DNA from: Kitasatospora sp. SolWspMP-SS2h
GTDB taxonomy: Bacteria > Actinomycetota > Actinomycetes > Streptomycetales > Streptomycetaceae
Length of the DNA stretch: 64,000 nt
Reading direction: 5' to 3'
NCBI RefSeq assembly: GCF_003259315.1
Contig: NZ_QLLT01000006.1
Span: 195,166 to 259,165, forward strand
Shown here: piece after piece, positions 10,532-18,859 of the stretch
Numbering within the stretch: position 1 is the first letter of the stretch
How the letters are laid out: each line of letters begins with the position of its first letter
Translations under genes and position numbers: made by a program
The notes under the pieces: model-generated
Told to the model about the DNA's origin: nothing
Seen by the model: the letters and a program-made list of their open reading frames with translations, nothing else
Databases searched by the model: none

Positions 10532-11260
10532 ATGACCAACCGCCTCGAACTGCTGCCCGCCGTCGACGTCCGCGACGGCCAGGCGGTCCGCCTGGTCAAG
10601 GGCGCCTCCGGCACCGAGACCTCCTTCGGCGAGCCGCTCGCCGCCGCCCTCGCCTGGCAGAACGCCGGCGCCGAGTGGCTGCACCTGGTCGACCTCGACG
10701 CCGCCTTCGGCACCGGCAGCAACCGCGAGCTGCTCCGCGAGGTCACCGGCCGCCTCGACATCAAGGTCGAGCTGTCCGGCGGCATCCGCGACGACGAGTC
10801 GCTGGCCGCCGCCCTCGCCACCGGCTGCACCCGGGTCAACCTCGGCACCGCCGCCCTGGAGAGCCCCGAGTGGGTCGCCAAGGTCATCGCCGAGCACGGC
10901 GAGAAGATCGCCGTCGGCCTCGACGTGGTCGGCACCACCCTGCGCGGCCGCGGCTGGACCCGCGACGGCGGCCAGCTCTACGACGTGCTGGCCCGCCTCG
11001 ACGCCGAGGGCTGCGCCCGCTACGTCGTCACCGACGTCAACCGCGACGGCACCCTGACCGGCCCCAACCTCCAGCTGCTGCGCGACGTCTGCGCCGCCAC
11101 CGACCGGCCCGTCGTCGCCTCCGGCGGCGTGTCGTCCCTCGACGACCTGCGCGCGATCGCCACCCTGGTACCGGAGGGCGTCGAGGGCTCGATCGTGGGG
11201 AAGGCGCTCTACGAGCAGAAGTTCACCCTCGAAGAGGCCCTGGAGGCTGTGTCCCGATGA
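10532..11260 (+). CDS. priA: Bifunctional ProFAR isomerase / phosphoribosylanthranilate isomerase PriA
   Basis: This 242-aa (beta-alpha)8 barrel carries the HisA reaction and, in actinobacteria without trpF, also the TrpF reaction. The two phosphate-binding halves are visible: [18 protein letters not shown] (catalytic Asp in strand 1), [15 protein letters not shown], the central [13 protein letters not shown] (second Asp), and [11 protein letters not shown] plus [13 protein letters not shown]. No separate trpF occurs in the window although trpC, trpB, trpA and trpE do, which supports the dual role. Its TGA overlaps the next ATG (ATGA). Confidence 0.94.
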   Translation: MTNRLELLPAVDVRDGQAVRLVKGASGTETSFGEPLAAALAWQNAGAEWLHLVDLDAAFGTGSNRELLREVTGRLDIKVELSGGIRDDESLAAALATGCTRVNLGTAALESPEWVAKVIAEHGEKIAVGLDVVGTTLRGRGWTRDGGQLYDVLARLDAEGCARYVVTDVNRDGTLTGPNLQLLRDVCAATDRPVVASGGVSSLDDLRAIATLVPEGVEGSIVGKALYEQKFTLEEALEAVSR

Positions 11261-11820
11261 CCGACGAAACCCCGGCCACCACCACCACCGTCCGGCAGTC
11301 CGGAAAGTCTCCCCACCAGGACCAGTACGGATTCTCCCGGGCGGTGGCGGCTGGGGACTTCGTCCTGGTCGCGGGCTGCACCGCCTACGACGACGTCGAC
11401 GCCGTCGTCGAGGGCGACCCGTACGAGCAGACGCTGGCCGCCTTCAGGACGGCCTTCGACGCGCTCGGCGACTACGGACTCACCGCCGCCGACGTGGTCC
11501 GCACCCGGCTGTACCTCACCCACGTCCGGGACTGCGACGAGGTCGGCCGCGCGCACAAGGAACTCTTCGGCGAGGTCCGCCCGGTCACCACCATGGTGGT
11601 CGTCCAGGGCCTGACCGACTCCCGGATGATGGTCGAGGTCGAGGTCGAGGCCCACCGGCCGGGCCTCGCCCGCACCCTGGCCGAGACCCGGACCTCCGCC
11701 GACGCCCCGGCCGAGACCCGGACCTCCGCCGACGCCCCGGCCGAGACCCGGACCTCCGCCGCCCCGGCCGACGCCCCGGACCCGGCCGGCCCCCAGACCT
11801 CGGAAGGCACCCAGCCGTGA
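11257..11820 (+). CDS. RidA-like (YjgF/UK114) protein with repetitive tail
   Basis: This 187-aa protein has a Rid domain in residues 1 to about 135 ([47 protein letters not shown]). Canonical RidA deaminates enamine/imine intermediates with an arginine in a PARS-type motif. Here the aligned segment is PVTTMVVV, so that arginine appears to be missing, as in several other Rid subfamilies. A 50-residue Ala/Thr/Pro-rich tail contains a 10-residue repeat ([10 protein letters not shown]). It overlaps priA (ATGA) and hisF (GTGA), so it is tightly coupled within the his operon. Its role there is unknown. Confidence 0.8.
   Translation: MTDETPATTTTVRQSGKSPHQDQYGFSRAVAAGDFVLVAGCTAYDDVDAVVEGDPYEQTLAAFRTAFDALGDYGLTAADVVRTRLYLTHVRDCDEVGRAHKELFGEVRPVTTMVVVQGLTDSRMMVEVEVEAHRPGLARTLAETRTSADAPAETRTSADAPAETRTSAAPADAPDPAGPQTSEGTQP
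11681..11767 (+). repeat. 30-bp tandem repeat in the RidA-like gene
   Basis: Almost three units of a 30-bp repeat beginning CCGAGACCCGGACCTCCGCC start at 11681, 11711 and 11741; the last is shortened by a codon. The first two copies are identical at base level, so the array is recent. It encodes [10 protein letters not shown] repeats in a disordered tail. Confidence 0.9.
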
Positions 11821-12587
11821 CACTCGCAGTACGCGTCATCCCCTGCCTGGACGTGGACGCCGGACGCGTCGTCAAGGGCGTCAACTTCCAGAACCTGCGC
11901 GACGCCGGCGACCCGGTCGAACTCGCCAAGCTCTACGACGCCCAGGGCGCCGACGAGTTGACCTTCCTCGACATCACCGCCTCGTCCGGCTCCCGGGAGA
12001 CCACCTACGACGTGGTCCGCCGCACCGCCGAGCAGGTCTTCATCCCGCTCACCGTCGGCGGCGGCGTCCGCGCCGTCGAGGACGTCGACCGGCTGCTGCG
12101 GGCCGGCGCCGACAAGGTCGGCGTCAACACCGCCGCGATCGCCCGGCCCGAACTGGTCCGCGAGATCGCGCAGCGCTTCGGCCGCCAGGTGCTCGTCCTG
12201 TCGGTCGACGCCCGGCGCTGCCCCGAGGGCACCGAGACCGCCTCCGGCTTCGAGGTCACCACCCACGGCGGCCGACGCGGCACCGGCCTCGACGCGATCG
12301 AGTGGGCGGCGCGCGCCGCCGAACTCGGCGCCGGCGAGATCCTGCTCAACTCGATGGACGCCGACGGCACCAAAGACGGCTACGACCTGGAGATGATCCG
12401 GGCCGCCCGCAAGGCCGTCTCCGTCCCGGTCATCGCCTCCGGCGGCGCCGGCAGACTGGCCGACTTCGCCCCCGCGGTCGACGCCGGCGCCGACGCGGTC
12501 CTCGCCGCCAGCGTCTTCCACTTCGGCGACCTGACGATCGGCCAGGTCAAGGACGAACTCCGGGCCACCGGGCACCCCGTCCGCTGA
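11817..12587 (+). CDS. hisF: Imidazole glycerol phosphate synthase, cyclase subunit
   Basis: This 256-aa (beta-alpha)8 barrel, with HisH, turns PRFAR and ammonia into imidazole-glycerol phosphate and AICAR. Catalytic Asp residues lie in [14 protein letters not shown] (strand 1) and [15 protein letters not shown] (strand 5). [14 protein letters not shown] and [11 protein letters not shown] are phosphate-binding turns. The GTG start overlaps the stop of the RidA-like gene (GTGA). It is the last gene of this his block; hisI lies 3.5 kb downstream beyond an inserted patch. Confidence 0.96.
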   Translation: MTLAVRVIPCLDVDAGRVVKGVNFQNLRDAGDPVELAKLYDAQGADELTFLDITASSGSRETTYDVVRRTAEQVFIPLTVGGGVRAVEDVDRLLRAGADKVGVNTAAIARPELVREIAQRFGRQVLVLSVDARRCPEGTETASGFEVTTHGGRRGTGLDAIEWAARAAELGAGEILLNSMDADGTKDGYDLEMIRAARKAVSVPVIASGGAGRLADFAPAVDAGADAVLAASVFHFGDLTIGQVKDELRATGHPVR

Positions 12588-12613
12588 CATCCCCCGTGCG
12601 ATGAGGCGCCCGT

Positions 12614-12650
12614 CCGGGGCCGCGCCGGTGCGTCACCGGCGCGGCCCCGG
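12614..12650. terminator. Terminator at the end of the hisD-hisF operon
   Basis: A perfect 17-bp stem (CCGGGGCCGCGCCGGTG paired with its complement) with a 3-nt loop lies 27 bp after hisF and 31 bp from the stop of the convergent gene. It is long enough to serve both directions. Confidence 0.8.
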
Positions 12651-12680
12651 CCCTGGTTCCGGCTCCGGCTCCGGCCTGCG

Positions 12681-13325
12681 TCAGGCCCCGGGCTCCGGCA
12701 GCGGCAGCACGTGCGCCAGCGTCTCCAGCGCCTCCGGCGCGCCCTCCGCCGCCACCGCGGCCTGCGCGCCCCGCCCGGACAGGAACAGCACCAGCTCGCC
12801 CGGCTCCCCGCTCACCGTCACCACCGGCGCGCCCTTCCGGCGCACCGTCACCTCCCGGCCGTCCGGGTGCACCAGCCGCAGCGAGACCGGCGCCTTCGCG
12901 TCACTGAACCGGGCCACCGCCGGCACCCGCTTCCACAGCGCCTCCGCCAGCTCCGCGCCCACCGGCTCCGGCTCGAACGGCACCGCCCGGCGGACGTCCT
13001 CCGCGTGCACGAAGAACTCCACCAGGTTCGCCGCCCCGTCCACCCCCGGCAGGTTGAACGGCGACCAGGCCGGCGGCCCCGACCGGAACGACTTCACCAC
13101 CCCCTCGTACCCCCGCCCCGCGACCTTCCCCTGCACCCGCTCCGTCCACCCGGCCAGCGCCCCGACCCGGATGCCCGCCGCCGCGTCCGGCCGCCCCTCC
13201 CGCACCACCAGGTGCGCCGCCAAGTCCCGTGTCACCCACCCCTCGCACAACGTCGGCCCCTCCGGGCCCGCCGCCGCCAACAACCGACTCAACCGGGCCC
13301 GCTCGCCCTGCGCAAGACTCACCAT
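12681..13325 (-). CDS. TIGR03085-family (DinB/MDMPI-like) metal-binding protein
   Basis: This 214-aa protein has the N-terminal four-helix DinB-like fold of the mycothiol-dependent maleylpyruvate isomerase superfamily. PTLCEGWVTRDLAAHLVVRE is the diagnostic stretch with the first metal His, and NLVEFFVHAEDVRRA carries the second. The C-terminal half (VRRKGAPVVTVSGEPGELVL) resembles the SCP2-like domain. Family members are presumed metal- and thiol-dependent transferases; no substrate is known. It is convergent with hisF across a shared hairpin, and its promoter region abuts the septum-formation gene. Confidence 0.8.
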   Translation of the reverse strand: MVSLAQGERARLSRLLAAAGPEGPTLCEGWVTRDLAAHLVVREGRPDAAAGIRVGALAGWTERVQGKVAGRGYEGVVKSFRSGPPAWSPFNLPGVDGAANLVEFFVHAEDVRRAVPFEPEPVGAELAEALWKRVPAVARFSDAKAPVSLRLVHPDGREVTVRRKGAPVVTVSGEPGELVLFLSGRGAQAAVAAEGAPEALETLAHVLPLPEPGA

Positions 13326-13350
13326 GCGCCCAGCGTACGGCGCGGGCGGC

Positions 13351-13869
13351 CTACTTGAGCGGTCCGGTCATCTTGCGCGGCTCCTGCCCGTCCCGGACGG
13401 TCACCGCGCAGCTGACGTCGCGGTAGCCCTGCTGGTAGAACGTCGAGAGCGGGACGAGCGGGCTGTTGACGAAGGGACCGCCGCCGCCCTGCCGCTGCTG
13501 CGCGTCGGTGAAACCGGGCTTGCAGAGCTCCAGCGTGGCCTGGATGACCGAGCGGTCGTCGGTCAGGCCCTCCGGCAGCACCACGTTGACGATCGTCTCG
13601 GAGTCGTGCGGCTGGTCGCACGGGACGGCCGTGTACGCCTCGACCGGGCTGTTCCGGACCCACGGCGCCAGCAGGCAGGTGCCGGGCGCGAAGAACGCGT
13701 ACGGGTACGTCTTCGACGGGCTCGGACTCGGGCTCGGGCTGGGGGAGGGACTCGGCGGCGGCGCGGCGGCGGGCTTCTTCGGGGCGGGCCACAGCAGCGC
13801 CACCACCGCCGCCGCCACGACGAGCGCGGCCACCAGGCCCGCCAGGAAAGCCTTCTGTCGACCGCTCAT
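13351..13869 (-). CDS. Septum-formation-domain (PF13845-like) membrane protein
   Basis: This 172-aa protein starts at MSGRQKAFLAG, giving an N-terminal signal-anchor helix (LAGLVAALVVAAAVVALLW). A Pro-Ser repeat linker follows (about residues 38-52). An extracytoplasmic domain then carries GTCLLAP, AVPCDQPHDSETI, and a late cysteine in VSCAVTV. The pattern 'Cys ... VPCxxPHDxE' is the hallmark of actinobacterial septum-formation-family domains. A start at 13917 is also open but would put extra residues before the helix, so the internal ATG is preferred. A role in division is only the family label. Confidence 0.65.
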   Translation of the reverse strand: MSGRQKAFLAGLVAALVVAAAVVALLWPAPKKPAAAPPPSPSPSPSPSPSPSKTYPYAFFAPGTCLLAPWVRNSPVEAYTAVPCDQPHDSETIVNVVLPEGLTDDRSVIQATLELCKPGFTDAQQRQGGGGPFVNSPLVPLSTFYQQGYRDVSCAVTVRDGQEPRKMTGPLK

Positions 13870-14013
13870 GCGGACCCCCTCCATCCAAGGACATTCTGAG
13901 GGCACGACAGCTGTCACGTCAGTCCTTTCCGGGCATCGGTTTGCTCATCCTTTGCATGCTGATCAGTAGGATGACCGGCCTGTCGGACGGGATGTACGAG
14001 AAAGGCAACTGCC
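13870..14013. other. Divergent promoter region upstream of the WXG pair
   Basis: This 144-bp gap between divergent genes is less GC-rich than its surroundings. It contains a possible -10 (TAGGAT, 13967-13972) on the plus strand and an 8-bp palindrome CTGATCAG (13959-13966) just before it. Confidence 0.4.
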
Positions 14014-14328
14014 ATGGGGGACAGCGGGTTTCAGGTCGAGCCGAGCGTGCTCGACCGGTACTCGTCGCTGCTGGCCGAGCAGGCGGAGCAGCTGAGGCGG
14101 ATCGCGGAGGCCACCGCGGCGATCACCCTCTCCTCGGACGCGTTCGGGCACCTGCCGAACGCCCAGCACCTGGCGTCGGCGTTCCAGGAGCACGCCGGTG
14201 CCGGCCGCGAGAACGTCGGGCTGCTCGGTGACGCGGTGCACGGCAGCGCGCAGGGGCTGTCCGGGGTGTCGCGGAACTACACCGACCACGAGGAGTACGT
14301 CGCGGGCACCATGAGCGGGGGCCGGTGA
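14014..14328 (+). CDS. Small ESX/WXG100-superfamily-like protein
   Basis: This 104-aa, mostly helical protein (DRYSSLLAEQAEQLRRIAEA, then AQHLASAFQEHAGAGRENVG) has the size and two-helix outline of ESX-secreted proteins of the WXG100/EspC type. A clear WXG turn is absent; the interhelical region reads LSSDAFGHLPNAQHL. The start follows AAAGG by about 8 nt. Its TGA overlaps the ATG of the larger WXG gene (TGATG), so the two are translationally coupled and are probably partners. Secretion by a type VII system is inferred; no ESX machinery lies in this window. Confidence 0.6.
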   Translation: MGDSGFQVEPSVLDRYSSLLAEQAEQLRRIAEATAAITLSSDAFGHLPNAQHLASAFQEHAGAGRENVGLLGDAVHGSAQGLSGVSRNYTDHEEYVAGTMSGGR

Positions 14329-15926
14329 TGGCGCACGGGACCAGGCATCACACCTCGGGCGGTTCGGGCGGCTCGGGAACCTCCGGCACGACGCACGGCG
14401 CCGACCACCCGCGGCAGCCGGCCGCGCCCGCGCCCGGCCACGGCACCGGCCCGGCACCGCACGTCGGGGACCCGCGCCAGATCCGCACCGGCGCGCGCAC
14501 ACCCGCCGAGAACGCCGAGGACGGCGGGAACGGCGGGAACGGCGGGAGCGGTGAGACCGGAGGCGAGGACGCGGCGCCGGTGGACCCGCGGCAGTCCTGG
14601 TTCAGCGGGGCGCTCAAGGAGGCCGGGACCGGCGCGGCGGGCAGCCTGGGCGGCAGGGCCGGCGACTACGTCGGGGAGAAGCTGTTCGGCTCCGGGGAGG
14701 AACCCGAAGGGACGGACCGGCCGGGCGGACCGGGGGAGTCGGCGGGGCCCGAGGGCGTCGGCACGCTGCCCGCCCCGTCGCCCGGGTACGCGGGGGGCGG
14801 GATCGGCGGGATCGGCGGGGCCGCCGGAGCGAGCACGCTGCCCGGGTACGGCCTGCCGGGCGCGCCGGGCGGTCCGGCCGACGCGTACGCGTGGGCCCGG
14901 GCGCAGATCGAGCGGACGTTCCAGGAGCTGCCGGAGGCCGAGCACGAGTCGCGGGGTGGCCTGGGCGGGGCGCTCGACGAGGCGGTCGAGTGGGCGCTGG
15001 AGGAGTCCGGCCTGCTGGACATGCTGGAGAAGGTCACCGGCAACCTGGCGGAGCTGAACGACGCCACCGCGCAGTGGCAGGCCCAGGCGGCCGCGGTGCA
15101 CTCGGTCGCGGCGGAGCTGCGCTCGGGCGCGGTGCCGGTGGCGGCGAGCTGGCAGGGGGCGGCGAGCGACGCGTTCGGCGGTCACATGGGCGACGTCGCG
15201 GACGCGCTCGACCGGACCGCCGAGGAGATGCTGCAGACCGCGCAGATCATCAACTCGGCCGCGCAGGAGTGCGCGATGGCCGAGGGCATGGTGATCCAGA
15301 TCATCACCGAGGCGATCGAGGCGCTGATCGCCTCGCTGGCCGCCGAGGCGGTGCTCTCGGTGGTGACCTTCGGCGCGGCGGCGCTGGTCGGCGCGCTGAT
15401 CGACGAGGCGGAGATCGCCACCTTCGTGGCCCGGGTGGCGCAGGTGTCCACCAAGCTGGCGAAGGCGCTGGAGGAACTGCTCAAGGCGCTCCAGGAGATG
15501 GGCGAGGCGGTCAAGGCCACCCGCAGGCTCGGCGACGTCGCCAAGGTGGTGGAGAAGATGAAGAAGGTCGAGACGGCCTTCAACGAGGTCCGGAAGCTGG
15601 AGGAGGGCACCGGCAAGGCCGCCAGGATCGCCCGGAAGCTCGACGAGAAGGCCACCGAGAAGGTCGGCGACTGGGCCCAGGACCGGATCAAGGCCGGGCT
15701 GGGCATCGACGAGGACGACCGGGAGGGCGTCCGGATCGGCGACGGCACCCTCAAGGGCGGCCTCAGGGCGGCCGGGCAGTCCGCCCTGGGCGTCGCCAAG
15801 GAGGGCCTGAAGAGCGACGTCGACAAGAACGCGGTCGAGCGGGAACTGCTGGGCGACCTCGGCCTGGAGCAGCAGCCGACGCCCTACCGGGTGGACCGCT
15901 CGCGGATCCAGACGGCGTTCGGCTGA
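14328..15926 (+). CDS. WXG100-domain protein with long Gly-rich N-terminus
   Basis: This 532-aa protein has a low-complexity N-terminus (about residues 1-180, Gly/Pro/Ser-rich). A WXG100-like helical hairpin follows at about 235-320 with the turn [10 protein letters not shown] (W near residue 274). Next come hydrophobic helices ([39 protein letters not shown]). A Lys/Glu-rich coiled-coil-like C-terminal region runs from about 365 to the end ([20 protein letters not shown]). I recognise no toxin nuclease or ADP-ribosyltransferase motif at the C-terminus. It is coupled to the small helical protein upstream. It could be a type VII substrate or a scaffold rather than a classical polymorphic toxin. 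Confidence 0.6.
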   Translation: MAHGTRHHTSGGSGGSGTSGTTHGADHPRQPAAPAPGHGTGPAPHVGDPRQIRTGARTPAENAEDGGNGGNGGSGETGGEDAAPVDPRQSWFSGALKEAGTGAAGSLGGRAGDYVGEKLFGSGEEPEGTDRPGGPGESAGPEGVGTLPAPSPGYAGGGIGGIGGAAGASTLPGYGLPGAPGGPADAYAWARAQIERTFQELPEAEHESRGGLGGALDEAVEWALEESGLLDMLEKVTGNLAELNDATAQWQAQAAAVHSVAAELRSGAVPVAASWQGAASDAFGGHMGDVADALDRTAEEMLQTAQIINSAAQECAMAEGMVIQIITEAIEALIASLAAEAVLSVVTFGAAALVGALIDEAEIATFVARVAQVSTKLAKALEELLKALQEMGEAVKATRRLGDVAKVVEKMKKVETAFNEVRKLEEGTGKAARIARKLDEKATEKVGDWAQDRIKAGLGIDEDDREGVRIGDGTLKGGLRAAGQSALGVAKEGLKSDVDKNAVERELLGDLGLEQQPTPYRVDRSRIQTAFG

Positions 15927-15934
15927 CCGCCGCG

Positions 15935-16029
15935 GCACCGCCGCCCGCTCCACGGGTCCGACGGCCGCCGGGAGCACCGCCGCAGCACCGCCCGCCCCAC
16001 GGGTCCGACGGCCGCCGGGAGCACCGCCC
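15935..16029 (+). repeat. Tandem direct repeat upstream of hisI
   Basis: A 31-bp identical core beginning CACGGGTCCGACGGCCGCCG occurs at 15951-15981 and 15998-16028, with a 47-bp period and similar flanks. It fills most of the gap between the WXG gene and hisI. Confidence 0.8.
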
Positions 16030-16068
16030 GGCGGCCGTCGGCCGGTGGCGGCCTGCGAGAATGGGGGC

Positions 16069-16443
16069 ATGTCGACCACTCCCGCCGCCCCCGGCAGCAC
16101 CGCCCTGGACCCGGCGATCGCCGCCCGGCTCAAGCGCACCCCGGACGGGCTGCTGCCCGCCGTCGCCCAGCAGTACGACACCGGCGAGGTGCTGATGCTC
16201 GGTTGGATGGACGACGAGGCGCTGCACCGCACGCTGACCACCGGCCGCTGCACCTACTGGAGCCGCAGCCGGGCCGAGTACTGGGTGAAGGGCGACACCT
16301 CGGGCCACGTCCAGCACGTCAAGCAGGTCGCGCTGGACTGCGACGGCGACACCCTGCTGGTCCGGGTCGACCAGGTCGGTGCGGCCTGCCACACCGGCGA
16401 CCGGACCTGCTTCGACGCCGACGTGCTGCCGCTCGCCCAGTAG
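16069..16443 (+). CDS. hisI: Phosphoribosyl-AMP cyclohydrolase
   Basis: This 124-aa zinc enzyme opens the purine ring of PR-AMP to give ProFAR, the third step of histidine synthesis. Landmarks are [36 protein letters not shown], and the metal-binding segments [15 protein letters not shown] and [10 protein letters not shown]. There is no fused HisE domain. The ATG at 16069 is preferred over an upstream TTG or GTG because the usual N-terminus is short and a possible -10 (GAGAAT, 16057-16062) lies just ahead. It is separated from the main his operon by about 3.5 kb of accessory genes. Confidence 0.94.
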   Translation: MSTTPAAPGSTALDPAIAARLKRTPDGLLPAVAQQYDTGEVLMLGWMDDEALHRTLTTGRCTYWSRSRAEYWVKGDTSGHVQHVKQVALDCDGDTLLVRVDQVGAACHTGDRTCFDADVLPLAQ

Positions 16444-16509
16444 CCTGTCCCCGACCGTCCCCGGACCGTCCCGCCCGCCCGTCCGCTCCTCTCATCTGAT
16501 CGGTGCCCC

Positions 16510-18015
16510 ATGGACCTTGAGGCCTTCCGCACGCTCGCCGCTGACACCCGGGTCATTCCCGTCACCCGCCGGCTCCTGGCGGACGGCCTCACCCCGATCG
16601 GCGTCTACCGCAGCCTCGCCGCGGAGCGGCCCGGCACCTTCCTGCTGGAGTCGGCCGAGCAGGGCCGCAGTTGGGCCCGCTACTCCTTCGTCGGGGTGCG
16701 CTCCGGCGCGGTGCTCACCGTCGGCGAGGACGGCGGCGCCCGCTGGCTGGGCGAGCCCCCGGTCGGCATCCCCACCGGCGGCGACCCGCTGGAGGTGCTG
16801 CGCGCCACCCTGGCCGCCCTGCACACCCCCCGGCACCCGGACGACGGCCTGCCGCCGCTCACCGGCGGCCTGGTCGGCTACCTCGGCTACGACGTGGTGC
16901 GCCGCCTGGAGAAGCTGCCGAACCTCACCCCGGACGACCTGCGGCTGCCCGAGCTGACCCTGCTGCTCGCCACCGACCTGGCCGTCCTGGACCACGCCGA
17001 CGGCACCGTGCTGCTGATCGCCAACGCGGTCAACCACAACGACCTGGCCACCGGCGTCGACGAGGCGCACGCGGACGCCGTCGCCCGCCTCGACGCGATG
17101 GAGGCCGACCTGCGCCGCCCGGTCGACCCCGGCCTGGCCACCTACACCCCGACCGCGGTCGAGGCGCACTCGCCGTTCGGCGGCGCGCCGTACCGCAAGG
17201 CGGTCGAGGTGGTGAAGGAGCGGATCCGGGCCGGCGAGGCGTTCCAGGTCGTCCCCTCGCAGCGCTTCGAGGCGCCCTGCCCGGCCTCCGCGCTCGACGT
17301 CTACCGCGTCCTGCGCACCACCAACCCCAGCCCGTACATGTACCTGTTCCGCTTCCCCGGGCCGGACGGCGGCGCGGAGGGCGGCTTCGACGTGGTCGGC
17401 TCCAGCCCCGAGGCGCTGGTCAAGGTGGCCGGCGGCGAGGCGATGCTGCACCCGATCGCCGGCACCCGGCACCGCGGCGCCACCCCGCACGAGGACGCCG
17501 AGCTGGCCGCCGAGCTGCTCGCCGACCCCAAGGAGCGGGCCGAGCACCTGATGCTGGTCGACCTGGGCCGCAACGACCTGGGCCGGGTCTGCGCGCCGGG
17601 CTCGGTCGAGGTGGTCGAGTTCATGACCGTCGAGCGCTACAGCCACGTCATGCACATCGTCTCCACCGTCACCGGCAAGGTCGCCGAGGGCCGCAGCGCC
17701 TTCGACGTGCTCACCGCCTGCTTCCCGGCCGGCACCCTCTCCGGCGCGCCCAAGCCGCGCGCCATGCAGATCATCGAGGAGCTGGAGCCCACCCGCCGCG
17801 GCCTGTACGGCGGCTGCGTCGGCTACCTGGACTTCGCCGGGGACTCCGACACGGCGATCGCCATCCGCACCGCGGTGATCCGCGACGAGACCGCGTACGT
17901 CCAGGCGGGCGCGGGCGTGGTCGCCGACTCCGACCCGCACGCCGAGGACACCGAGTGCCGCAACAAGGCGGCGGCGGTGCTCCGGGCCGTCGCCACGGCG
18001 AACACGCTGCGCTGA
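16510..18015 (+). CDS. trpE: Anthranilate synthase component I
   Basis: This 501-aa enzyme converts chorismate to anthranilate using ammonia from the glutamine subunit, which is not in this window. The N-terminal tryptophan feedback motif is present as [19 protein letters not shown]. The chorismate-binding core carries [36 protein letters not shown], and [13 protein letters not shown]. It starts at ATG 66 bp after hisI and may be co-transcribed with it. I looked for a Trp-rich leader peptide in that gap and found none, so attenuation by a trpL-type peptide is not evident here. Confidence 0.96.
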   Translation: MDLEAFRTLAADTRVIPVTRRLLADGLTPIGVYRSLAAERPGTFLLESAEQGRSWARYSFVGVRSGAVLTVGEDGGARWLGEPPVGIPTGGDPLEVLRATLAALHTPRHPDDGLPPLTGGLVGYLGYDVVRRLEKLPNLTPDDLRLPELTLLLATDLAVLDHADGTVLLIANAVNHNDLATGVDEAHADAVARLDAMEADLRRPVDPGLATYTPTAVEAHSPFGGAPYRKAVEVVKERIRAGEAFQVVPSQRFEAPCPASALDVYRVLRTTNPSPYMYLFRFPGPDGGAEGGFDVVGSSPEALVKVAGGEAMLHPIAGTRHRGATPHEDAELAAELLADPKERAEHLMLVDLGRNDLGRVCAPGSVEVVEFMTVERYSHVMHIVSTVTGKVAEGRSAFDVLTACFPAGTLSGAPKPRAMQIIEELEPTRRGLYGGCVGYLDFAGDSDTAIAIRTAVIRDETAYVQAGAGVVADSDPHAEDTECRNKAAAVLRAVATANTLR

Positions 18016-18037
18016 GGCCGGGGCGTGAAGACGGGCC

Positions 18038-18850
18038 CTAGCGGCCGAGCAGCTCCAGCCGTTCGGCGCTGGGGCTGCCGGGGTCGGCCCGGTAGACGAC
18101 GAGCAGCTGCCGGGCCTCGGGGCGCAGCAGTTTCTCGTAGTGCAGGTCGAGGGCGCCGACGTCGGGGTGCTGGAACCGGGTGCGGCCGACGGTGCGGCGG
18201 CGCACCTCCCGCCTGGCCCACAGGGTCCGGAAGCGCTCGCTGGCGGTGGTGAGTTCGTCGATGGCGGCCAGGAGTCCGGGGTCGGTGCCGTCGAGGGCGA
18301 GGGCGGCCCGCAGCCCGGAGACGGCCTTGGCGGTCACGTCGTCCCACCGGGGGTACAGGCGGCGCATCCCCGGTTCGAGGAAGACGGCGCGCAGCGGGTC
18401 GTGGCCGACGCCGAAGAACGGGCACAGCGCCGTGGCGAGGCGGTTCGCGGCCACCACCCGCCCGGAGGCCGCCTGGGCGTAGGCGGGTGTCGTCGGCCAG
18501 GCGTCCAGGAGCAGTTGCAGGTCCGCGTCCGGCCGGGCCGCCCCGGCTCCGGGCCGGGGGCCGGTGGGCGGGGCCGGGTGGGCGAGGCGGTGCAGGTAGG
18601 CCGCCGCCGCCTCGTCCAGCCGTAGCGCGGCGGCCAGGCCGCGCAGGATCTGGTCGGAGGGGCGCCGGTTGCGGCCCTGCTCCAGGCGCAGGTAGTACTC
18701 CGGGCTGATGCCCGCGAGCTGGGCGACCTCCTCGCGGCGCAGTCCGGTGACCCGGCGCCGCTCTCCCGGCGGCAGTCCGGCGCGCTCCGGGGTGAGCTGT
18801 GCGCGCCGGGAGCGCAGGAAGTCGCCGAGGGTGTCCGGCATCGGGTCCAT
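18038..18850 (-). CDS. XRE-family regulator with MmyB-like ligand-binding domain
   Basis: This 270-aa protein has an N-terminal HTH (LRREEVAQLAGISPEYYLRLEQGRN, about residues 38-63) and a C-terminal PAS-like MmyB domain. Typical motifs of the latter are LQLLLDAWPTTPAYAQ, RVVAANRLATALCPFF, and HPDVGALDLHYEKL. Such regulators often bind fatty-acid-like ligands and control a neighbouring oxidoreductase. Here it lies 9 bp downstream of an SDR gene on the same strand rather than divergent from it, so the pair is probably one operon. A second ATG at 18841 is an alternative start. Confidence 0.88.
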   Translation of the reverse strand: MDPMPDTLGDFLRSRRAQLTPERAGLPPGERRRVTGLRREEVAQLAGISPEYYLRLEQGRNRRPSDQILRGLAAALRLDEAAAAYLHRLAHPAPPTGPRPGAGAARPDADLQLLLDAWPTTPAYAQAASGRVVAANRLATALCPFFGVGHDPLRAVFLEPGMRRLYPRWDDVTAKAVSGLRAALALDGTDPGLLAAIDELTTASERFRTLWARREVRRRTVGRTRFQHPDVGALDLHYEKLLRPEARQLLVVYRADPGSPSAERLELLGR

Positions 18851-18859
18851 GCCCCGACG

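Noticed and set aside
14328..15926. Interpretation of the WXG protein as a polymorphic toxin with an immunity gene
   Set aside because: There is no recognisable C-terminal toxin motif, and the next gene is hisI rather than a small immunity protein.
16444..16509. Possible trp leader peptide (attenuator) before trpE
   Set aside because: No run of TGG codons and no start codon with a ribosome site occur in the 66-bp gap.
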